A stretch of 64,000 bases of DNA from Aphrophora alni (Eukaryota; Arthropoda; Insecta; Hemiptera; Aphrophoridae), in the NCBI GenBank assembly GCA_963513935.1, contig OY740769.1, positions 104,325,762 to 104,389,761 of the forward strand, given 5' to 3'. Positions 11,931 to 25,098 of the stretch are shown here, piece by piece. The translations under genes were made by a program, and so were the position numbers. Under the pieces are notes generated by a model, which was given only the letters and a program-made list of their open reading frames with translations, searched no databases and was not told the DNA's origin. The first letter of the stretch is position 1. Every line of letters begins with the position of its first letter.

Positions 11931-12434
11931 GTAACTATGATATTGTTTTGTTATTTTAAGTACTGTTACTTCTTTTATTCTGTAAATATCTTTTTGGTCT
12001 ATTTTATCTTGGGATGAGACAATTCAGGGCTTATCAATTACTATTATTAACAATTAGTGCTCATTAAATGCCTTAAAACGTAGCTTTAAATTATTCACAG
12101 TGCTTATGGAATAAAGAATATGTAAGGATAATTAATAAATATTACTGTTTATGAAAGTGTCAAATTAACTCACTTGTATTCAGTTAATACACTTGTATTC
12201 ATGTGTATTCTATCATTAAACAGTACAATTATTTCTAATAGTCAGCGACAAGAGATTACATATGATTAGAGCTCAATAAATTCCTTCAAACCAAACATTA
12301 AGTCGTTACTGTGTGTTTTGAGTGTCAGATTTTATTAAAATTGTACTGGGTGAAAATATCATTAAACATTGATTATTTTTAATAATCAGCGAATAGCAGT
12401 TGCTGATGTAATACCACTACACGTATATCTTTAA

Positions 12435-13468
12435 CCCTTAGCACGCTGAATAACAATTTAGGCTATTTACTCATAACGTGCTAAATAGGGGGGGGGAAAT
12501 AATTTTTTTGTTATTGTTTAAAGTTCTATTTGATATTGGGTTCTTACAGATATATTTGGGGTAAAAAAAATGTAGATTGGCTTTAAAATTATTTTTTAAT
12601 TTTTTTTACAGATTAAAACAAGAAAAAATACTTAATTTCATATTTTTGACCACCCTATGAAACAGATTATATATTTTTTTATATATTTACAAACAAATCA
12701 TATTAATTTTTTTTTATATAAAAGTAGGCCTACTATTTAATTCAAAATAACCTGAATTTCATCAAACAAATAAATTTTACTAAAAAAAGATTTTGAGAAA
12801 AATCAACATAGGACTACCGTATCAAAATTATCTTTCTACTGCTCATAATAATTACCTACATTCAGGACATCAAAAAAATTACTGATATAAACTAAATATA
12901 CATATAAACACACAAACAATATTTGACGATAATACTGTGACCATAGAAACTGTCTATATTTCAAAATGTATTCTGTAGTTGAAAAAGATGCATTCAATAT
13001 TTCATCGATAAATTGATCAAATCCATGGTCATCAGGGTTTGCCATTTTTATAACTAGCCTATTTTACACAAAATAAAAATGTATACTATAACCTAAAATA
13101 TAAATAATACAGCCTAAACAAATCAACAATGAACAGCTATAGCAGTTATAAAGCTGACAAAACATTTCACAACTGACAGTCGTAGCTTCCTAGAACGAGA
13201 AATCACATTATATGCGCTGGGACAGAACACAAAATGGCGCCTGTTTGCTATAACAACCAAATAAAGACCAACGACAGGTGATCGAGAACAAAGACCGTAG
13301 TGTGAGTGTCACAGTACACCAATAGGACATTTCCCTGCTCTCTATTGGACTTTAAACAAATTAAAAATACCTGCAGAAGTAAAATAGTGTTGAATCAAGA
13401 TATCCCGTCATACGCGTTACCAGTCAAGTTGAGGGTTACGTGAAATCCCGTCATACGCGTGCTAAGGG
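12435..13468 (-). mobile_element. piggyBac-type non-autonomous element
   Basis: Perfect TTAA copies at 12431-12434 and 13469-13472 flank terminal inverted repeats CCCTTAGCACGC and GCGTGCTAAGGG. Near the right end the 16-base motif ATCCCGTCATACGCGT appears in two copies 45 bases apart; near the left end a variant of the tip (ACGTGCTAAATAGGG) is repeated. The 1034-base element has only a 69-codon open frame on the minus strand (12836-13045) beginning MANPDDHGFDQFIDEIL, which may be the start of an ancestral transposase. It interrupts the intron before the exon at 17628. Confidence 0.85.
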
Positions 13469-13897
13469 TTAAATTGATTTTTATTGGTTCGCACTAGCTT
13501 CCAAATATACCTATCTTTTATGTTGTTTTAAAGTTTTTATTTTTTGTTTGCATAAACTGCAAAATATCATAGAATTTATTAAAATATGGTAACACTTTTG
13601 TGAAATAAATAATTATTTCCTCTGCTGACTGGTTATCGGAAAGACAAAAAAAATTCTATGATCTACTGCTTTTAATACCGGAGAGAGGTTAATGCATGTA
13701 CGTCGACTGAATATCAAAGTGAATTTAATTTGTTTACCTGTAAATAACTATTTAGATCAAGGAAAAATTATATATGTTCTATTGTCTTTGTATTTTATCA
13801 TATAAAATTTTGTATTCTCATATTTAAATATTGCTTGCTTTTAAAATTGGATAGAATAAAAGATGTTTAAATAAACAATCGAAAGTATGCACATGCA

Positions 13898-13955
13898 GTA
13901 GTGTGTGTATGAGTGCATGCATGCGTGTGCGTGTGTGTGCGCACGTTTGTGCGTG
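13898..13955. repeat. TG-rich microsatellite
   Basis: Imperfect GTGTGTGT run mixed with GCATGCATGC. Confidence 0.8.
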
Positions 13956-14200
13956 TCTTCACAAAAGATAGACAGAAGTGTTCTATCAGTAAAAGAGCAA
14001 AGCTAGTAAATGAGATAGTGAAGGACTTGTTGACCTTGAATTTAAACAATCATCTTGAAACTTGACAATATATCACCTAGAAACCTTTGTATAATTTACA
14101 TGCACTATTTTCTCGCATATACAAAGTAAAATTAATGTATTTATTATTTTTGATTAGAGTTTAATAGGGCAATACATAGCCTATTTATTTATTATTTTTA

Positions 14201-15040
14201 CAGTAGAACATGGATAACTCGAACGTCTTTAATTCGAAGTTTTGGGATATAAAATGATATCAATGTAAACAAATTATGGATAATTCGAAGTCAACTTCTT
14301 TATTTAGAAGTTTTTGTATCAACACTAAAAAAGATATATGTACTGTAAAATGGATCACTTTCTGAGAATACTGTACACTGAATAGGACACTGCCCGGGGA
14401 TAAAAGCCTAGCCGCTATTGTTTGGACACATGATCTAATTTCAGGCGCCCTATCACCTTCTGAGAATTCTCTAGATAACCTGTCTATCGATGTTCTGCTC
14501 AGTTTCTGTGTGTTGTTACAGTATTGTGTCTCTACTTGTCATAGTCATTTGTGTTTTGAAAGTATTTGTTTGTGCGAGTGATCACAATGTCTTTGACTAA
14601 ACCACTCGTTCAGTACAAGGCATTAATATTTTATGTTAGGCCCATTTTGTGTGTGAGTTTTGGAAGTACATTGAAGGACAAACCAATGTAGGTGAAGCTG
14701 TTATTCATTCTCTAAATATACTACTTGAGGATTTTGAAAAACCTTAACAGAATTATTTCTGCAAGGCAATTGAACATTTTACAATAATTTGTCAAACTTT
14801 AATTTAGTGTATACATATGTGTATAAACTTACAGTATACTAGTACTGTATATAATAAAATAGCTTCATTAACTTTTGTTTTGTGAAAATAAAGCTTATAT
14901 AATAAACATATATACTTTAATATTATTTCAAGGATTTTAAGAACCTAAAACTTGAAAGAAAAAAACTTTTATAATTCGAATTTTTGTATAATTTGAATTT
15001 TCCATTGTCCTTTCAGCTCCAAATTATCCAAGTTTTACTG
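14201..15040 (+). mobile_element. Internally deleted pogo/Tigger-type element
   Basis: TA at 14199-14200 and 15041-15042 flank CAGTAGAACATGGATAACTC and an imperfect inverse (ATTATCCAAGTTTTACTG). It is 840 bases long. Inside, an ATG at 14587 and a frame resembling the tail of a Tigger transposase (a GEAVIHSLNILLEDFE-like segment at about 14690-14740) remain; the catalytic core is gone. The ends resemble those of the fragment ending at 27707. Confidence 0.75.
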
Positions 15041-15042
15041 TA

Positions 15043-16145
15043 TTTTATAATATAATGAATGTTGATTACTTGGCTTTTGATATGGGATTGATTGATTGAA
15101 AGAAACAGAATTGTTTTCATAATTGGTGTAATATTATTTAATTTATTTCATGATTGGAAATAATTATTGTCAAATTATAAACATATCGTCTTGACTGTTA
15201 TATTTTAATATTTTGTTGTAGGTTTTATTTTGCCATATTTTAGTCGTTTTTCATTTAAAAAAAAGAAAGAAAGAAAAAAAAATCGTTACATAGGTCTATC
15301 TGTGAAATATTAATGAAGTAGTTGAATAGTTTACTTTATTTCATGGTGTGCTCTAATTGTTAAGAGAAGTATGAATCTTCGATTTATTGTCTCATCTCTA
15401 ATTTTATCACAAATCTTTACCCTAAATTTTTTTTTTTTAATTCTTGTACATCGATTCGTAGAAAGTATAAGTCCATGCTTTTATTTTATCACTAATCTGA
15501 CATTTATTTGCTAATTTTTAAATGTTATTTTATATTTGTTATATTTATTGTTTGGTGTTAATATATAAATATTAATTTATAAATGATCATTCCAATTTGT
15601 TTTATTTATTTCTTATCTTAATTTTATTTGTTTGGTTTGATTTTTTTTTTTTTTTTTTTAAATTGTATTATTAAATTCTTATATTAATTATTGTTTTATA
15701 TAACATACAACATACATAATTTTTATAATAATTTCAAGCCTTTAAAAATAGTTCAATTAAAAAAAAAAAAAAATTGAAATGCTGTGCTTACTATCAGTTT
15801 TGTAAATTTTATAATGGTGTGGTTGTAACCTTTCGCTTCTCGTGCAATTAAATCGATTGATTTATTTTGTTTCCTGAATTTATATTATTTATAACATTAT
15901 TAAAAATTATTCTATGAGTTTAAGCATAGCCACTTGTAATTTTAATAAAATAAAATAAACTGCTCAGGATAGTGGATTTTTCGGGAAAATGTACTTTAGT
16001 CACAAACAAACCACAGATCTCTTTGCAAATAAGTTTAACAATTTGGTATTATTTTCTCTGAAACACATATATCTTTGAATATTGATATTTTATAAAATTT
16101 TAACATACAATATTAACCATTAATATCTAATGGAGGCGCTCCTGA
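15043..16145. other. Intron sequence, nothing recognised
   Basis: AT-rich with poly-T and poly-A runs (for example 15640-15660). Confidence 0.4.
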
Positions 16146-16149
16146 AACA

Positions 16150-16188
<39 letters not shown>

Positions 16189-16271
16189 CACACAGACACA
16201 CGACACACAACACACAACACACCACACACACCACACATATATATAAAAGGAAACTTTAAAATACAAAAAAG

Positions 16272-16310
<39 letters not shown>
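16146..16310. repeat. Compound CA and AT microsatellite
   Basis: CA repeats at 16146-16240 with GACA and CCACA interruptions, then a TA run at 16273-16310. Confidence 0.9.
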
Positions 16311-16311
<1 letters not shown>

Positions 16312-17627
16312 CAATCCTTTAATATTATGACATGACATACAAATGAATAAATTATAAAAGTCCAAGTCTTTTAATATCTTTAAACAAGTTATAATAATGT
16401 TTTGGTTTATTTATAAATGTGAAATTGTTTTATCACTTCCACAAAAGGAAGTAACGGAAAAGTTGATTAAATGTTTCCACAACTCATGGCTTTAGCAATA
16501 TTAATTCCAAGATACGTTCTGACTTTCTCAAATCTAATATTTGTAATGAGTTTGTTAAATTACAATGTTTTTTCAGAATAAGTTTAGTTTTTTGTCCAAG
16601 TTATTATATTTCAACAAAGTATAATGTACTACAATGGAAAAACTCAGCAAATTTTTTCTGAGCTAGGCTGTGCGCCTTCCCTTATTTTCTTCTAATAACG
16701 CACTAACCTCAAATCCTGTAATTGAAGGTTACAGGATCTGTTCACGTGAGTATAGAAATGAATGGAGACGGTTTACTGGAAGCATAGGCTTTTCATGTAT
16801 TTAACCTAAAACTCTCAATCCCTTCAACTGTTCTGGTTAATAAGGTCTCGTATTGGCGAGAGTTTCAAACATGACCTCTGTTGCCAGATGATAATGAGCA
16901 AATGAGTCTCCAAGAAGTTCCAGGTGGGTTTTTAAATGCTGCGTTTGGTGAACATTTTGGTTCAATTATTGTTAACCTAACGTTTAGTTTTGCACACTAA
17001 CACACCACACTGAATCTAATGTTTTAATCTTTTTTGGAAAATTATTGTTTCTAATATACTTAAAAACTAAAAATGTTATCTTTTAATAAGTCCAATATTA
17101 CTGAATGCCGGAAGCAGGCGGCATAATATTAAAAGCAATTTACATTATGGCTCTCATTTTATTGTTTATTTGTGCTATGGATAAACATCTTTATTATAGT
17201 GACATTTTTTTTTATAACTGTAACAGAGTATTAAAATTAAGAGTTAATTTAAGGCCCACGTGTCCTACTTTGTTGTATTGCACATGGATACGATATTTCA
17301 ACATAAATCATATCAGTCCAACAATATAATCAAATAACATTAATTTACCATAATTTTTAATTACTATAAAATTATGATTTCTGTAATATTATATTTTTTG
17401 ACGTTAAAATCTAATTTTTGTTTAAGCATCCTTTTCTTCCCCAGTTCATAAGACTATATGTACGGCAGAAAAGTTATAGGATGTGCAGATAATGTACAGG
17501 AATTCTTTAATTCCAATTAGCTGGGAACCTGTAAACCATTATAAATCATAAAGAAAATCATTATTTAAATTATAATAAACATATTTACATTTAAAAATAA
17601 GTAATAATTTTAAATGTTTTGTTTTAG
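16311..17627. other. Intron sequence, nothing recognised
   Basis: AT-rich; ends in TGTTTTGTTTTAG, the acceptor for the exon at 17628. Confidence 0.4.
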
Positions 17628-17723
17628 ATACAAAGTGGTCTACAAGGACATTTTTTATCAGAAGTATTTGATGTTAATGATTGTAGTCCTGTCATTAACA
17701 GTGAAGAGCAAAACGGAATTAAG
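17628..17723 (+). CDS. Internal exon of the putative zinc-finger gene
   Basis: Acceptor GTTTTGTTTTAG and donor GTTAGT bound a 96-base exon open in phase 0 (32 codons from IQSGLQGHFLSE to EEQNGIK). It is acidic and polar, with no recognised domain. Length and phase are the same as for the exon at 11835, so either could be skipped without changing frame. Both splice sites are good. Linkage to the zinc-finger exons is inferred. Confidence 0.6.
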
Positions 17724-18559
17724 GTTAGTTGTTACTTTATGAGGTCTTTGTTAGCTTTACACCCAACGTGGGAGACTAGCTGTACTTAAGAGAGGGTTGG
17801 CATCCCTCACGGTCCCCATTCAAACACACAATACATAGACTATTTAGATTTTATATGGACAGGAGACAGACTTACCTTGGAAAGTGGTCCTTGGTATAAC
17901 CTAATAGTACACAAGTAAGAAAACACACACAAAAAAACGCACTAAAGTTTTGAAATATTTCGTAAACACTGTTCACATTGTCAATCAGTAGAGTTGAACG
18001 AGTGATGCAACTCGGCCATTCTTTCCAGATGTTCAAACCATCTATGGGTATGAGATAGAAAGAATGCCATGCTTGTGTCTGTTTACTTCTGCGAGTGGTA
18101 ATATACATTCTGATTGCCTTGGTGTACATCCTGACTCTCAAGTGTATTGATCCTGATGTGTGCATTGCACTTCCGAAGATCTTAACAGTTTGAGTTTAGA
18201 AACCAGACACCTAGCTCTGTTTATCAAGCAAGTGGACGTTGGAAACCCATAACTGATGAGTTGAAATTTTCCATGAATAACCAGAGTCAGTATAACCTAG
18301 GGTGAGGAACTGTAATTTTGTACCAGAAATCACCTCTGTTGGAGTGAGAGAGGGGCAATAAAGATGTATATTTCAGCCCCTTAAACTTCCATTTTGCTTT
18401 AGTTTGAATAGCCTAGGTTACTGATTATGCTGGGGATGCCAGAGTATTGAATGTGCGATTCTTCATCTACAAAGCGCCAGATAAATAAACATATGGGTAA
18501 TTTAAACTCAAACACCACATCTGAATCTGCTAAAAGACCTCATTCAGTTCATCTGACAA
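17724..18559. other. Intron sequence, nothing recognised
   Basis: A 97-codon minus-strand open frame at 17872-18165 shows no family resemblance and is not called. Confidence 0.35.
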
Positions 18560-19795
18560 TTCTATTAAAATTTCTGAAACAGTAATGACGGTTAAATTAC
18601 TAACGAAACAGATGGCTCAATTATTGGCCATTTTCTCCCAAAGTAATTTGGGTATTACCTGTCTTTCTAAGAATAATGTAACTTCTCCAAAAGAGGTAAC
18701 TCTATCTACTCTTGAACTTTCTTCTAAGAATTTGTCACCATCCATAAAACAGTTTTTAAAAGACTAGTTTGTTGCTTTTTCTAACATAACAAACCCATAA
18801 ATGAAACAATTGGCTTCAAAATAGAAGCATTTCATTAATAAGATCTATTCCAAAAATGGAAAAGTAGAGGTTCCCATTAAATCCCTTTGAGGAGGGTCTA
18901 CTAAACCCCTCCCAAAATTACCTCTGAGAGTCTTACTATTTCTCAACACCTGATGTTTAGTTGTTGAAGATGCAATAGAGCTAGACCATAATTTAATTTT
19001 TCCAAACCAGACTTGTTATATTCCAGTAAATCACCAGCAATTGCAGGTCTCCATAACAGTCTTCCTAGAAGGCTTAAAATAATTAAAGAGGAGAGGTCTT
19101 TGAAAAAGAATTAACCAACATTTAAAAGAATTGAATTTTTACTAGATAAATGAATTGGGACATATATCAGTAGAGTAGATAGAGTTATATTTTTATGTCA
19201 AGTTGAAAGATTTTTTTTTTGTATTTCTAATTAATTTATATGTTATGTATATGTATGTTAATAATGCTTATATAACCTATATTGTATTGTATATTGTACA
19301 TTGGCTGCTATAAATAAATTTAAAAAAAACCCTGAGATCTCTAAAAATAAAACAAAAATTCAAGCCAGGCATGTGGAAAGAATAATACGGGTCCAAATCA
19401 ATTTGAATATTTTTATTTAATTTATTATTATTTTATACTTGTATTAATAGTAGATCAAAACTATGGCCAGAAATTTAAATTTGAACAGTATGATACAATG
19501 GAACATTAACGGTGTGAGAAGTCACATTGAAGATCTTAAGGTTCTAGTACGTTTTTTATTAAGTCCCCTTTATTTATTTGTTTATACGAGACTCGTATCT
19601 ATCAACCCCACTCATTTAAATAAAGCAATAACGCATTAATCAACTGTATTGAACTACACTTATGGAAACGTCAATCACCAAAATGAATTAAAACACAACT
19701 TTCCCCCAAACACTCCTATTAGTGCAATACGCATACAAAACTATGTTTCAATGACTCAGTTGATACATATACACAAACCCTAGTGTCAGTAGGGT
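18560..19795 (+). mobile_element. LINE remnant: ORF1 tail and start of endonuclease
   Basis: A gag-like ORF1 tail (18585-19020, with stops) is followed at about 19464 by a frame beginning MARNLNLNSMIQWNINGVRS, the usual opening of an apurinic-type endonuclease in Jockey/CR1-like LINEs. Traces continue to about 19795 (a HNFPPNTPIS-like strand), with frameshifts. The central reverse transcriptase is missing here; the tail of a LINE continues at 20290. The endonuclease nicks target DNA to prime reverse transcription. This copy is dead. Confidence 0.65.
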
Positions 19796-19865
19796 AACTG
19801 ACTATGAATAAAGCATTAATTCACTTCTTCCTTGAACATAATCTAACCTTTGAATTAATATTTAG

Positions 19866-20190
19866 TTTCTGTTGTCTAATAATATAGGCGATAAACTCCC
19901 CTGATAATGTGTATAGGATTTGTTTTCCTTTGGCATTGTTTATAATTACTCCAGTTTATTTTTACTTTTTGTATCGGATTTTCATAAAGATGATGTATAG
20001 ATTCATAGTGCAATACATATATTTTAAAAACTTTTTCTGCCTCTAGTTGCTTTATGTTTCTTCCATCTAGGATAGTTACTACAAACAAGACATGATGAGG
20101 ACTTATGTCATATCTTCTATACATTCTCACATCTTGCACTGATCTCCTATTTTTATTGATAATAATACGATCTATTATTCATCTATAACA
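19866..20190 (-). mobile_element. RTE-type LINE endonuclease fragment
   Basis: On the minus strand the peptide around VQDVRMYRRYDISPHHVLFV, preceded by IDRIIINKNRR, resembles the end of the endonuclease domain of RTE-clade elements (an IDH...VQDVRxYRGAD...SDH pattern). The catalytic SDH motif reads SPHH. The piece lies between two plus-strand segments of the other LINE, so it probably inserted into it. It has no intact ends. Confidence 0.6.
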
Positions 20191-20289
20191 CATTTCCTGT
20201 ATATTTGTATAATAGACAGTAATCTTGCATGTATGTAAAATATTAGCTCAGGTTTTTTTTTGTTCTAAGAAACCCTTAAGAAATATTGC

Positions 20290-21075
20290 ACCTATCCAAC
20301 ACCCTTTTACTCTACTATGCACTTATCAATCCTCATTTAAAATATGGAGTTATTTTTAAGGTGATTTTTTCTCAATGAATGAGATACAGAGAGTATTACA
20401 ATTATAAAAAAAAAAGCTATTACAATCATAGTGGTGCTAAAAAGAACGACATCCTGCAGAGGTGCTTTTAAGGAATTAAGATTCTAATTTTTCTATATTT
20501 ATATACGTTTGAGACTGTAATCAATTGTTGGACCAAATGTATAGCATTATGTAAGATGGATTTGCATGATTATAAAAGAAATTCTATTTTTTTATGACAC
20601 CAGTTTCATAGGCTAAAGGTTGTCAAAAAAATTCCTTCTCATTCAGATATTGAAGTTATAAATAAATTTCCGGTTTGTTTAAGACTGAAAATATATTTTA
20701 CGAAATTTAAGGGGAGCCTAAGACAACTTTTGTTGTCAAAATCCTTTTACTCAGTGAGCTAGTCATACATGGTGACTTTTATGAATATAATAGCACCCTT
20801 CTCTGTGAATTGTTTCTGGTATACAATCTTTTATACATATTCTGTAATCTGGTAGCTTTGAATGTGACAGCTGAAATGATTTTTTATTCTATATGTTGTT
20901 GTATTTATTAAGTTTTATTTATATTTTGTATTTAAAAAAAGAAGTTAATGTTGTATTATGGACTGATTAGTTTTCTCATTTAATATTAGGGGTTCAAGGG
21001 ATTGTGTTTATTTGTTTGACTTGGCTAAACAATATATTTTGTAATTGTGACTGTAAATAAAAATGAAATGAAATG
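20290..21075 (+). mobile_element. LINE ORF2 C-terminus and 3' end
   Basis: Segments such as TLLYYALINPHLKYG, SGAKKNDILQRCF, HDYKRNSIF, FHRLKVVKKIPSHSDIEVIN and FYSVSEL follow the order seen at the C-terminus of Jockey/CR1-like ORF2. Stops and frame changes are present. A 3' tail of about 300 bases ends in AAATGAAATGAAATG at about 21060-21075, a simple repeat typical of LINE 3' ends. Confidence 0.65.
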
Positions 21076-23700
21076 TATGTCTTTCAACTAAGAATCCATT
21101 TGTTATCTTCAGGCATGCTGTTATATGAGAAAGTATTTCATCTTGTGACCATTTGTATTTTCAGTATCTTGTCCTTACTATTCATAGGTCCTTGCTATTC
21201 CTTTTATCTATATTGATCCTTAGATTTAGATCATGCCTATTAGATAGTTATTTAAATTAATTTTATTAATATGTAGTTGTTCATGACACAATTGAGAATT
21301 CACTTTCTTTCCTTCTTCAGGTGCTTATACTTAGCTTTAAATATCCACTTTCTACATTTAATTTTATAATAACTATTCTCTTGCTAAAATGCGATTAACC
21401 TTATTTTATTTCTAATACAATTTGTCTGCTAGAATCACAACTGATCAAGCTCTTATATAAATCCTTACCCTCTATAAATCATTACACATTTTCTATTTTA
21501 TTTCTTTTATGACTGCCAAATTAATTTTACTCTTTTTAATTCCTAAATTCTTCTTCTTCCTTCTTTTGTGCCTAATCATTGTGTGTTCTACTTAGTCATT
21601 CTTAATCTATCAAAATTACAATCGTTTGTTCTTCGATTACTCTTGACTTTTTCTTGAAATCATTCGGCTGTTTGTAATGATTTTGATTTTATTTTCAATT
21701 TCCATATTATGTTTCCAACCTTTAACTATATAGACAAGTGATTGGAGCTTCCAATACAAGGCATTGTAGAAAATTAGAAGTTTACTTTAATTTGTCCCAC
21801 ATTGTGATACTATATTATAAAGGATTATATTTTATTTATAGTGATAGAAAAATATTAAATAAATGGTTTTCCGATTTATCTTAATTAAAAATTTTGTAAC
21901 TTACAAAAATCTGTGATTTTATATTTTCAATTATAAATATAAAAGTTGTCTGAAATGGCAATTGAATTGGTTGAAATGAGAAATAAAGGTTAAATTTTGT
22001 TAAAACGAATCTATATTACATCAGTACACCAACACAAATTGGATTTTATATATGTACAATTTATTTAATTTTTTTATTACTAACAAAATAAATATTAAAC
22101 AGTTACATGTGATCAATAATAGTAAAATCCTTTTCTTCTCTTGTTTTAACAGCGAGTTTAGGTCACCTTTTACACAGGTTCCTGATTCAGACTACTAAAT
22201 TTGCATTCAGAACTTATATAATTAAATTCCTCCTTTATTACTACAATTTACACACACATATGTATATACAAAATATAAAATTAATTATTTGAAGTACAAT
22301 TTTCAAATAAAATGTAGTTTCTAAATTTTTTTTTTTTTGTTATTTTGAAAAGTTTAGTTTTCAAAATAAAATAAAATCTTTAAATGTTTTGATTATTTTA
22401 ATTTGAAGTGTTTATTAAGTTCATGTGATATTTTTTTAATACATAGAATAAATTATGAACTATTCTTATTTTTAGTACAAGTTCAAAATTTTATGGATTG
22501 GTTAGATATTACCTTGCATTTGCAGATTAATATATTCTGGTCAATTGTTCACCTCTTTAAAATTTCTTTCACAAATGATTATTACAATATACTTTTATTA
22601 CTTCTCATTTAAAATTCAATAAATTCCTTCTTTTAAATCTCAATTTCTGATGTGCTTCCTCAAAAGCATCCTTCCTAGTTATCGTGGGAATCATAATTTC
22701 TATTATTCCAACAATGCTCCGTTTGGAAATATTGTACCCATCTGTACCAACATCATTTGTACATTTTCCTCTAAACACATCTCACTTTTTTACTCTTTAA
22801 ATATTTGTTACAATATTTAAATTCAATTTAAATACTAAATGTACCCTTATGTAGTTTAATTTCTAATATATATTACAAATTATAAACCATTACTTCATAT
22901 AAGATTTCTCTTCTACATTTTAAATTCTTTATTTTGTAGTCTTGGCATCAGGTTTAGATTGAATCAAAATGGCTGCTGTATTTCATAGTTATTTATAGAT
23001 TTTTCAATAGCGGGTCAATTATTTCAGTAGTTTTATTTGAATTGTCTTAGTTCCTAATTTAAACTCCCCAACTTACCTCAAATCCTTTTTTTACATATTT
23101 ATTTTCCTAAATGTTCCACTGTTAAACAATAAATTTCTATTCTCTCTATATATGTACACTTCTTTCAATTAATTAATCTAACATTACTCGAGGTTTGTAT
23201 TTAGCTTTTTTTGAGTTTGTTTAAATTATTATTATTTAAGTTGTATACTCTTCCAATTCTACTAGGTTTATTTATGTTTACAGAGAGGTGTTAAATTGAA
23301 ATAGAGAATATTTAGAGTGCTTATTCCTATTATTTAAATTTTAGTTACTTAGAAATTGGTTAATTTTATCTTGATCCTCTTCCCTGTAGGCTATAATATG
23401 ACTTGTCACAGCATCAACTAATCGCTTTATTAAAATTTACTTATATTTTTTGTGGGTGATAATAGTAGTGTATATCACATTTAAACAAAAGAATGAAGTT
23501 TAGGAGAGTTGGAAATTGAACCCACTGAAAAAAAAAATGGCTTGCATTTTCAATAAAAACAAGCTGTTGTTGTAGTCTATTAGTACTAGGTTACACAACT
23601 GGAATTCAGCCGTGTTCAATTACAATAGAAGTTAAATATATTGAAAAATCAATAAAATGTTATCAGAAGTTTTAAAAATAAAAAGATATGTTATTTTCAG
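21076..23700. other. Long AT-rich intron, nothing recognised
   Basis: No coding region or transposon end was found. It ends in GTTATTTTCAG, the acceptor of the exon at 23701. Confidence 0.4.
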
Positions 23701-23889
23701 ATTACTAGTGTTGTATCTCAAGCAAAACCTGAGGGAATTGAAATAGAGGATTCTCTCACCAATCCCGAGTTAGTAGATACATCTGATAATGATACTCAAG
23801 TTGTTGGTACACCCAGTAAAGAATCTGTTTGTACATGTACAGAAGATAAAGATGGAATAAACATTTCCAAATGTGATGTTTGCACAAAG
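23701..23889 (+). CDS. Internal exon of the putative zinc-finger gene
   Basis: Acceptor TTATTTTCAG and donor GTAAGG flank 189 bases open in phase 0 (63 codons from ITSVVSQAKPEG to ISKCDVCTK). The peptide is acidic, rich in serine and threonine, and ends with cysteines in the pattern CTC ... CDVC, which could be half of a metal-binding unit. It is the last upstream exon before the first zinc-finger terminal exon, nearly 9 kb away. Both splice sites are strong. The phase would join it cleanly to any of 32675, 41998 or 60093. No named domain is recognised. Confidence 0.65.
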
Positions 23890-24093
23890 GTAAGGACACA
23901 ACACATTTTATTCAATAGCTAAGTTGTGTGATACTTTAATTTGTTTATTGATTTATATTCTTTATTGTCGTGGTCATGATTCCTGTTATCTTTACACTAC
24001 GTTATCCTCTCGTGAGTGTTATTACAGGAAAAAAGTACAAGTAGTCATAACTTGTAAACTCCTGATTTAATATTTAGTAAAAAAAAATAAGTA

Positions 24094-25098
24094 CACTGAA
24101 ACTTTGTTTATCCGAAGTTGATGGGACCCGACCCCATTTCGGATAAGCCGAATTTGCTGATTTTCGCCATAATTATTTGTAAAGACTAAGTGTTTTGTAC
24201 ACTTATGAGTTTTTAAGGAAAATTAAATAATTTGTGTTCCAAAATTACTAAAACAACATAATTATTTATTTTGTGTTATATTAAAAATAAATAATAATAA
24301 TAAAAAAAAAAATGAAATACAACAGACGTTAAATTATATTAGTCCTACTGCTTTCTATAAAAGTCCATCATGTTTTTCTGCTTCAGCAATGAAACTCTTA
24401 TTAGCCATACAATCACAGATCCTTTTAATTAACTTACTGGGCTTGTTTCGTTTTGACACTTCATATAATTTAAAAACTGTTCAAACATTGAAGCAGCCTC
24501 TGATTGTGTTTAGTCTTGCGGTCGCCATCCATGTCTTTCTCATCATCATCAGAACTTGAGTCCTCTTCCATGGATGTCTAGAACATTCATCGATGTTCTA
24601 GACATCCTCTGAAAGTAGTTGATATCCCTGTCATTGTCATCTATATATCTTCACCCAGATACTTCTTCGTCGTGCACATTTTCACAACTTTCAATCTCTT
24701 TTAACATTGCAATAATTTCTTTATTTCTAGATGATTTATCACTTTCGACACTTTCTGTATTTTCAACTTCACTATCTTTTAGCATTTATGGCCACAACTT
24801 CTTCCATGAATTTTGTTACTTTTTTAAACACATCTTTCCATGCAACAGCAGACATGTAAATTACATTTTTTACGGGTTTTTTTTCCAAAATGATTATGAC
24901 ATCTTTCTTGTCTTCATTTTCCTCAATTATTTTACTCAAAAGTGCTTTAAAGTATCTCCATTTGCAAGCCTCAATCGATCCTTGGTCCATTAGTTGGATA
25001 AGAGATGTTACATTTAGAGGAAGAAATTTCACAAAAATATCACCATTTTTCATCTCGTCCTCTTCAGGATGTGTTGTGGCATAATTGATTAGTAACAT
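24094..25098 (-). mobile_element. Truncated Tigger-type element
   Basis: TA at 24092-24093 is followed by CACTGAAACTTTGTTTATCC and two further CGGATAA-like motifs, a Tigger-type end. The transposase lies on the minus strand and only its C-terminal half is clear. A matching opposite end (the inverse, ending CAGTG-TA) was not found before 26.5 kb, so the copy is truncated or interrupted by the piggyBac fragment at 25500. Confidence 0.7.
24360..25098 (-). pseudogene. Tigger transposase C-terminal half
   Basis: A frame at 24772-25098 starts at LLINYATTHPEED, the region of the second catalytic aspartate, but the Asp is lost. It continues to LIQLMDQGSIEACKWRYF with the third catalytic Asp kept, and to a KNVIYMSAVAWKDV-like segment. 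A frameshift near 24780 joins it to an acidic tail (EVENTESVESDKSSRNKEII) and, further down, to traces such as EAASMFEQFLNYMK. Decayed sequence upstream (25100-25400) is too damaged to define. It is non-functional. Confidence 0.75.

Noticed and set aside
17872..18165. 97-codon minus-strand open frame
   Set aside because: No domain, start context or splice sites supporting a gene, and no similarity recognised.
24619..24993. 124-codon plus-strand open frame rich in serine and phenylalanine
   Set aside because: It is the antisense of the Tigger transposase tail, which has clear homology on the minus strand.
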